A DNA stretch of 64,000 nucleotides from Neolewinella xylanilytica (lineage in GTDB: Bacteria > Bacteroidota > Bacteroidia > Chitinophagales > Saprospiraceae), in contig NZ_PTJC01000005.1 in NCBI RefSeq assembly GCF_002934605.1, positions 1,612,001 to 1,676,000 on the forward strand, written 5' to 3'. The notes under the pieces are model-generated. The model saw only the letters and a list, made by a program, of their open reading frames with translations. It had not been told where the DNA came from and made no database searches. This document shows, piece after piece, positions 59,029-64,000 of the stretch. How positions within the stretch are numbered: position 1 is the first letter of the stretch; the number at the start of each line of letters is the position of its first letter. The position numbers and the translations under genes are program-made.

Positions 59029-59667
59029 ATGGCTGTTCCCACCCTCCTTTACGATGATGCCTGTCCGATGTGTAAGGCGTATACCGCGGGTTTCCAACGC
59101 GCCGGCTGGTGCGATCGCGCCGCCTTCAGCGGGGTGGGGGAGCGGGGGGCAGCTCCCGGCCTAGACCTCGATCGGGCCCGTCACGAAATTCCCCTCGTGG
59201 ATCCCGCAACCGGTACCGTCTACTACGGCCTGGATGCCATGACGCGGGTAATGGCTGGCGGAATGCCGGTACTCAAGCCCATTTTGCGCAGTCCGCTCTT
59301 GCGAATGGCGCTGACGCCGCTGTACAAGATCATCACCTACAACCGGCGCCTGATCGCCGGTACCCACGCCCCGGCTGCGGGCTTCGATTGCGCTCCCGAT
59401 CGCCACGTCGGGTGGCGTTGGACGTATATCGCGCTGATGCTGTTAATAACGGGTTGCCTCGGGCTGCCTACCCTCTTCGGCGGAATCGCCATCATAGGTG
59501 GCATTGTCGGCCTCTACCTAACTCCCGATCGACTGAGCTATTTGGGTCACTACGCTACGGTGCTGTTCCTGGCAGCCGTGGCGCTATACGTTTTGCCCGC
59601 CCCCGTCGCCCCAATCGGTGCCAGCCTGCTCATCGGTTACGAAGCGCATCGTCGCCTCAATCCTTAG
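59029..59667 (+). CDS. DCC-family (DUF393) thiol-disulfide protein with membrane tail
   Basis: 212 residues. The N-terminal DUF393 domain begins LLYDDACPMCKAY, holding the DxxCxxC motif (Asp10 to Cys14) of thioredoxin-like DCC proteins. After residue 125 come three hydrophobic helices (about 125-142, 146-158, 166-190), a membrane part not typical of the short family members. It may be a membrane thiol oxidoreductase. A likely -7 box (TATCTTTA) lies at 58999-59006. Confidence 0.8.
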   Translation: MAVPTLLYDDACPMCKAYTAGFQRAGWCDRAAFSGVGERGAAPGLDLDRARHEIPLVDPATGTVYYGLDAMTRVMAGGMPVLKPILRSPLLRMALTPLYKIITYNRRLIAGTHAPAAGFDCAPDRHVGWRWTYIALMLLITGCLGLPTLFGGIAIIGGIVGLYLTPDRLSYLGHYATVLFLAAVALYVLPAPVAPIGASLLIGYEAHRRLNP

Positions 59668-59724
59668 TGGTCTGCCGAACGGAGCGTAGCGTAGTTCGTC
59701 CGCCCACGGGTCGCCTCCGGTAGC

Positions 59725-59839
59725 ATCTCGGCGTAGAACGCCTCGACCTTGGAGCTCACTGCCCAGCGAGTCTCCCACGAGCGTTCAATGTCTTATTTCA
59801 CTGATAAGGAATCTCGGCGTGCAACGCCTTGGCCTTGAA
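59725..59839. repeat. Two direct copies of a 29-base repeat
   Basis: ATCTCGGCGTAGAACGCCTC at 59725-59744 and ATCTCGGCGTGCAACGCCTT at 59811-59830, each followed by GACCTT/GGCCTT. Each contains GGCGT-NNA-ACGCC, so each forms a small hairpin. They lie between converging genes and may help end transcription. Confidence 0.65.
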
Positions 59840-59844
59840 GGGGC

Positions 59845-60741
59845 CTAAACCAGTTTAGTCCCCCCCACCCGGGTAAGCTCCCGGAACAGGTCCTGCACCC
59901 GGTCGAGCACCGATTCCCCGTGCTTATTCACGATCTCCCGCCCGTCGATGGCCCGTACGCGCGTGAGCTCGCCCATCGTGCCGGTGGTGAAAACCTCGTC
60001 GGCGACGTAGAATTCGCTGGGAGAGATGCGCCCCTCCTCGCAGGGAATGCCATTATCCCGGCAGAGCTGGAGCACCGTCGCCCGGGTGATGCCCGGTAGG
60101 CAGTAATCGGCCCAGGGTGTGCGGACCTTTCCGCGGCGAATACAGAAAACGTTCACGCCGTTCGCCTCCGATACAAAACCGTCCTTATCCAGCATCAGGC
60201 CCGCGTCCGTTCCCGCCTGGTTGGCTTCGATCTTGGCCATGATGTTGTTGATGAGGTTGTTGTGGTGGATCTTGGAATCCACGCTCATCGGGCTGTTGCG
60301 GCGCACCGAGCTGGTGGATAGCGTGATCGAGGCCGGGTACACCGGGGGCTTGTGCTCGGCCAGCACGATGAGGGTGCATCCCCGCTGGTTGAGCCGGGGG
60401 TCCATGCCCGAGGTGATCTTTTCCCCGCGGGTAAGCGTGAGGCGGATGTGGACGTCGTCGCGCATGCCGTTAGCTTCCAGCGTTTGCTTGATCGCATCGA
60501 CCACGGTAGCGCGGGTCGGCAATCCCTGGAACCACATGGCGTGGGCGGAGTCGAAAAGCCGGTCGAGGTGGGCATCCAAGGAAAATACCCGCCCGTCGTA
60601 CACCCGTAATCCTTCCCAGACCGCGTCGCCGCCCTGTACGCTGCTGTCGAAGACGCTGACCTTCGCTTCGGCGCGGGGCAGCAGTTTTCCGTCGATGTAG
60701 ACCTTGATATTTTCGTTGGCGGGGTTGAAACCTTGTAGCAT
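59845..60741 (-). CDS. Class IV aminotransferase (branched-chain type)
   Basis: 298 residues. The fold-type IV PLP pattern is complete: GDAVWEGLRVYDGRVFSLDAHLDRL near 38 (named by its ends), the PLP lysine in SVDSKIHHNNLINNIMAK near 152, DGFVSEANGVNVF near 187 with the conserved Glu, and EVFTTGTMGELTRV near 250. It is most like branched-chain amino acid aminotransferases. The neighbour at 60749 is a sulfotransferase-like gene 7 bases upstream. In animals these two domains occur in one protein, so the two bacterial proteins probably act together. Confidence 0.9.
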   Translation of the reverse strand: MLQGFNPANENIKVYIDGKLLPRAEAKVSVFDSSVQGGDAVWEGLRVYDGRVFSLDAHLDRLFDSAHAMWFQGLPTRATVVDAIKQTLEANGMRDDVHIRLTLTRGEKITSGMDPRLNQRGCTLIVLAEHKPPVYPASITLSTSSVRRNSPMSVDSKIHHNNLINNIMAKIEANQAGTDAGLMLDKDGFVSEANGVNVFCIRRGKVRTPWADYCLPGITRATVLQLCRDNGIPCEEGRISPSEFYVADEVFTTGTMGELTRVRAIDGREIVNKHGESVLDRVQDLFRELTRVGGTKLV

Positions 60742-60748
60742 AGGGGGA

Positions 60749-61474
60749 TTAAATAGCGTGTTCGAGCAGGCGCTGGTAAACCGGAAGGCACTCCTTGGCC
60801 ACCCGCTCCATTGTCGGTGATAGTTCTACGGCCCGGGGCTGGTAGGGGCGGAAACCGACGCTCTCGTGTACCCCCGCGTACCAGTAGGGGGCCCAGCTGC
60901 CGTCGTAGGCTTTCGGCCCTTTTTCCCAGCTCAGCATGGCCGGGTCGTAGCCGATGCCGATCTGTTCACAGAGTTGCTCCAGCACACCCGGCGGATCTTC
61001 CAGCAGGCGGCGGGCGTCCACCACGGCGGCCAGGGTGCCGGCCACGGCCAGGCGGTCGAAGAGCTCCCCTTGCTGGGGCAGACCGATATCGCGGGCGGTA
61101 ACCTTATCGATCACCTGGTGGAAAGAGGCGAGGATCTCGCGCGGGTCGCGAATCAGCAGCACGTTGACCATCTGGAAGAGGAAGTCCTGCGGCAATTCGA
61201 TGAGGTGGTGGGTCATCTGCTTGAAGACCACTACGGGGGTGGTGTATTCTCCCTCCACCATTTGCCGTACGACGGCGTTGCCGTCGTTGTTCTGGGTTTT
61301 CAGGATCGTTTCCCGCCCCGGGTGATCGGCCTCGGTGGGCTGGTGGCCCAGGTAGTGGGCGTAGAGGGGCTCGTCTACCACCGTGGTATCCGCGCGCTGG
61401 GCGAAGGCGTACATCAGGGCCGTGCTAATATTACGCGGCGATGACCAGAGATTTATCCGGCTGCGGGTTTCCAT
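60749..61474 (-). CDS. Sulfotransferase-like protein
   Basis: 241 residues. The P-loop-like PAPS site is LWSSPRNISTALMYAFAQR near residue 9. VLLIRDPREILASFHQV near 107 is the 3'-phosphate-binding segment. These are the two motifs of sulfotransferases of the branched-chain-aminotransferase-like subgroup. Catalysis is not proven, and the substrate is unknown. It is the first gene of an operon with the class IV aminotransferase (7 bases between). Confidence 0.85.
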   Translation of the reverse strand: METRSRINLWSSPRNISTALMYAFAQRADTTVVDEPLYAHYLGHQPTEADHPGRETILKTQNNDGNAVVRQMVEGEYTTPVVVFKQMTHHLIELPQDFLFQMVNVLLIRDPREILASFHQVIDKVTARDIGLPQQGELFDRLAVAGTLAAVVDARRLLEDPPGVLEQLCEQIGIGYDPAMLSWEKGPKAYDGSWAPYWYAGVHESVGFRPYQPRAVELSPTMERVAKECLPVYQRLLEHAI

Positions 61475-61477
61475 ACA

Positions 61478-61603
61478 ATGGCGAAGAAAGAGGAAAAGGC
61501 GGGTAAGAAAAAATCCAAGGACGGTAAGAAGAAGAAATGCTGCGAGAAATACCTCAAGAAGGGTAAGTTTTGCAAGCGCTGCCCGATCGCGCCGGCGAGC
61601 TAG
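61478..61603 (+). CDS. 41-residue Lys/Cys-rich protein
   Basis: The ATG at 61478 opens a 41-codon frame with 15 Lys and four Cys, arranged KKCCEKYLKKGKFCKRCP (residues 19-36). The CC-x9-CxxC pattern suggests a tight metal site, and the basic N-terminus suggests nucleic acid or ribosome contact. Its start lies just 3 bases from the divergent sulfotransferase start. Similar short proteins ending in a C-x2-CP motif occur in other Bacteroidota as far as I recall. Function unknown. Confidence 0.7.
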   Translation: MAKKEEKAGKKKSKDGKKKKCCEKYLKKGKFCKRCPIAPAS

Positions 61604-61732
61604 CCGCGGTCCGGTGCCCCCGGCACATCACGTGTTTGGACATTTGATCCAGGTGTATTAGTTTCACCGCTGCCTATAGTATCTTGTACCACTGAGTCTA
61701 AGACATCAGACTACCGAAGAAGTGGTAACGTG

Positions 61733-61755
61733 CCCCCGGTCAATTCGGCCGGGGG
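61733..61755. terminator. Hairpin between the small protein and the peroxidase gene
   Basis: CCCCCGG and CCGGGGG (7 base pairs) around a 9-base loop, between converging genes. No T-run. Confidence 0.55.
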
Positions 61756-61782
61756 TACTCTCCGTTAGGCGTTTTCCGCTCG

Positions 61783-62997
61783 CTAGCGCCGGAACGGATC
61801 GCTGAGGCTGGCATCCACCAAAACGGAGCGGTCGGTGGTCAGTTCCAGGAAGGCGATGAGTGCCTGTTTGTCAGCTTCGGTGAAGTTCATTTTCCGCGGG
61901 GCGCCGTTGAAGTTCTCGCGGAGGTTGAAGTGGAGATTGCCGTGGTCCTGGATGCCCTCGCTATAGTGATCCACCACTTCCCGTAGCGTGGCGAAGCGGC
62001 CGTCGTGCATGTAGGGCGCGGTGAGGGCGACGTTGCGCAGGAAGGGTACCTTGAATACTCCGTCGAAGGCACTACCCCGGTGCTCGCCCACGCCGGCGTC
62101 CGCCGAGATCCGGTCGAGGCCGTTGTTAGCGATGGCCACGAAGGGCTGGGTAAGGTTCGTGCCGTGGCAGCTGGAGCAGTTATCGTTGAACAGTTGCTGC
62201 CCGTGGAGTTCATCCTCCGAGAAGGCCTCCAGGGGCGGGGCTCCGACGAAGCCGAAAGCGGCATCCATCAGGTCGTCGAAGGGGGAATCCATGCTGGAAA
62301 TCGTGGCGCAAAACTTTTCGAGCGCCAGGGTGATGCGGTCCCCGGTCAGGTTTTCGCTGCCAAACGCTTTGCGGCTCAGGATGCGGTACATTTCCTGGCG
62401 TTTCAGATCGTCGGCCAGCTCGTTGAGGTCACGGCCCATCTCCACCCGGTCCTGGATGGTGAGGGTGCTCTGCTCCTTGATGGTGGCGGCGCGCTCGTCC
62501 CAGAAGAAGGCGACGCTGCCCTCGGTGAAGGAATTGCCGTCGGTGGAGGTTTCCCCGTAGCCGCTCACCTCGGTGGCGAAGGAGGGTACCGAGGCCAGGG
62601 CGATGCTGTTACGCTTGGTGTGCCCGCCGTTGATGCCCTTGCTGAAGGCCAGGTCGTCGCCGAAGGCCAGCTCCTGTTTGTGGCAGGTGGCGCAGCTCGT
62701 CTCTCCGGTGGCCGATAGCTGGGTATCGTAGAAGAGGACCCGGCCGAGCAGAGCCTTGGTCAGGTCGGCGGGATCCATAGCCAGGGTGGACTGGCCGGCC
62801 GTATTTATGGCGATGTGGTCGGGTAACGCCACTTCCCGTTCGAAGGTCACGTTGCCGAGGGTAAGTTCCTGATTCAGTACCGCGAGTTCCTCGGCGGTGA
62901 AGGGGGCCACGGCGAGGGCGGCGGGTTCGTTCCGTTCGTCTTCCAGACAGGCCGAGAACGTGAGGGAGACAACGACTAGGGGGAGGAGGTAGCGCAT
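61783..62997 (-). CDS. Di-haem cytochrome c peroxidase (MauG/CcpA family), lipoprotein
   Basis: 404 residues. The lipobox is near residue 17 (TFSAC). Two c-type haem sites, CATCHK near 102 and CSSCHG near 278, give the CcpA/MauG layout. The segment FKVPFLRNVALTAPYMHDGRF near 320 is the typical C-terminal block with the distal Met/His region. The enzyme reduces peroxide or oxidises protein side chains in the periplasm. Length is usual for the family. Confidence 0.95.
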   Translation of the reverse strand: MRYLLPLVVVSLTFSACLEDERNEPAALAVAPFTAEELAVLNQELTLGNVTFEREVALPDHIAINTAGQSTLAMDPADLTKALLGRVLFYDTQLSATGETSCATCHKQELAFGDDLAFSKGINGGHTKRNSIALASVPSFATEVSGYGETSTDGNSFTEGSVAFFWDERAATIKEQSTLTIQDRVEMGRDLNELADDLKRQEMYRILSRKAFGSENLTGDRITLALEKFCATISSMDSPFDDLMDAAFGFVGAPPLEAFSEDELHGQQLFNDNCSSCHGTNLTQPFVAIANNGLDRISADAGVGEHRGSAFDGVFKVPFLRNVALTAPYMHDGRFATLREVVDHYSEGIQDHGNLHFNLRENFNGAPRKMNFTEADKQALIAFLELTTDRSVLVDASLSDPFRR

Positions 62998-63230
62998 AGG
63001 GGAGGGTGTGGGTGGTACGAAGGCCGGTGCGGAGAGCGCGAACCATCAACCGCTGAAGGAAGATACGGGGAAAGTCACGGCACTGCAAGACCAGTGTCAC
63101 TGCAATGTCAGTACATGGACGATGGCGCGGGCCCATTCGTTAGCGCTTTAGGTCATATTTAACAGATTTATTTTACCGTACCCCGACTGCCCCCGCGCAA
63201 CCAAGTACCCGCATCGCCTATTTACCACGC

Positions 63231-64000
63231 ATGTATGCTTCCCTGCGCGACGCCGTCGACGACCTAGAACGCTCCGGTCAACTTCTCCGCATTCGAGCCG
63301 AGGTCGACCCCGATTTGGAAATGGCCGAAATCCACCGGCAAGTCTTCGACGCCCGCGGCCCGGCCCTGCTCTTCGAGCGGGTTAAGGGAAGCCCCTTCCA
63401 GGCCGTATCGAATCTCTACGGCACCTACGAACGCACCGACTTCCTCTTCCGCGATACGCTGCCCGGCGTTAAGAAACTGGTGGAACTCAAGGCCGACCCG
63501 GCAAGCGTGGCGAAGAACCCGCTGCGCTACCTCGGGACACCAAAAACCGCTTTCTCCGCCCTGCCCCGCCGGCACCTGCGCCCCGCCGTCCAGTACGCCC
63601 AAACGACGATCGACCAGCTCCCGCTGGTTAAGTCCTGGCCCATGGACGGCGGCGCCTTCGTCACCCTGCCGCAGGTGTGCACCCTGCCCCCCGGCAGGCG
63701 CAAACCGATGGAGAGCAACATTGGGATGTACCGCATCCAGCTTACCGGTAATGAGTACGCGACCAATAAGGAGATCGGCCTGCACTACCAACTCCACCGC
63801 GGCATCGGCGTCCACCACACCGAATACAACCGCTCCCGCGAACCCTTCCGCTGCTCCGTCTTCATCGGCGGACCGCCCAGCCACGCCTTCTGCGCCATCA
63901 TGCCGCTGCCCGAGGGACTCAGCGAGATGACCTTCGCCGGTATGCTCGCCGGTCGCCGCTTCGGCTACGCCTGGGACCGCGACTGGCTCCTCTCCGCCGA
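63231..64000 (+). CDS. UbiD-family decarboxylase, N-terminal part
   Basis: The ATG at 63231 opens a frame that runs off the window after 256 codons. It matches the UbiD N-terminal domain: LRDAVDDLERSGQLLRI at the start, the GPALLFERVKGSPFQAVSNLYG stretch (named by its ends) near 43, and the prFMN-binding blocks NIGMYRIQLTGNEYATNKEIG near 162 and HYQLHRGIGVHH near 184. UbiD enzymes decarboxylate aromatic or alkenoic acids with prenylated FMN. Whether it serves ubiquinone/menaquinone synthesis or degradation is not clear. Confidence 0.93.
   Translation, partial: MYASLRDAVDDLERSGQLLRIRAEVDPDLEMAEIHRQVFDARGPALLFERVKGSPFQAVSNLYGTYERTDFLFRDTLPGVKKLVELKADPASVAKNPLRYLGTPKTAFSALPRRHLRPAVQYAQTTIDQLPLVKSWPMDGGAFVTLPQVCTLPPGRRKPMESNIGMYRIQLTGNEYATNKEIGLHYQLHRGIGVHHTEYNRSREPFRCSVFIGGPPSHAFCAIMPLPEGLSEMTFAGMLAGRRFGYAWDRDWLLSA

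Overview
The window looks like chromosomal DNA of a GC-rich member of the Bacteroidota, most likely of the Saprospiria/Lewinella type. Grounds: two large surface proteins carry the C-terminal type IX secretion (Por) sorting domain, many exported proteins are lipoproteins with a lipobox, several promoters show the Bacteroidota -7 box TAnnTTTG, and the families DUF4230, DUF3124 and UPF0175/DUF3368 are present. This assignment is inference; no rRNA or marker tree was available.

Layout. 1-1429: the 5' end of an exported protein gene, then a degenerate tandem array with 25/28-base units. 1430-14027: housekeeping and metabolic genes (rarA, alpha/beta hydrolase, phenylalanine 4-hydroxylase, tRNA-Arg, DUF4230, folP, a SPOR-like membrane protein, cystathionine beta-synthase, a phosphatase, a Gfo/Idh/MocA dehydrogenase, NTF2-like and DUF3124 proteins), broken by two repeat-filled intergenic regions. 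14850-23668: a sulfur module of a Crp/Fnr regulator, SulP transporter, two persulfide-dioxygenase/rhodanese proteins, a split YeeE/YedE transporter, a TlpA-like thioredoxin and a porin. Two Crp-type palindromes lie at the same distance from the -7 box and start codon of two of these genes. 23760-31971: SET-domain protein, DUF2809, secreted M12-type protease, bestrophin, leishmanolysin-like lipoprotein and a GH3 glycosidase. 31974-32818: covarying hairpin repeats, a truncated lipoprotein gene and an IS3-family remnant.

32819-49242 is an accessory region. It holds a large envelope protein of unknown function and a type I restriction-modification operon (hsdM, hsdS, HEPN-TRD fusion, zinc-ribbon/DUF4272 protein, hsdR). 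It also has a DUF262 nuclease-like gene, ASCH and EEP-family genes, gene remnants, an azoreductase/HxlR pair and a toxin-antitoxin pair. The most unusual gene is at 38333-39391: an N-terminal HEPN RNase-like domain joined to what looks like half of an HsdS specificity subunit, translationally coupled to hsdS.

49350-64000 holds a 990-residue T9SS surface protein, small membrane proteins, a DUF2059-DUF1684 fusion followed by a convergent cysteine-rich repeat lipoprotein and a decayed copy of the DUF1684 3' end, a membrane protein/XRE regulator pair with a palindromic operator, a GNAT-nitrilase fusion, a DCC-type DUF393 protein, an aminotransferase/sulfotransferase pair, a 41-residue Lys/Cys-rich protein, a di-haem cytochrome c peroxidase and the start of a UbiD-family decarboxylase gene.

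A GC-rich element of about 20 bases (consensus near CTCCCGCGCTCCGSCGCC, often followed by an AT-rich -7-like box) recurs about 15 times, mostly just upstream of genes. It may be an extended promoter element or a short dispersed repeat.
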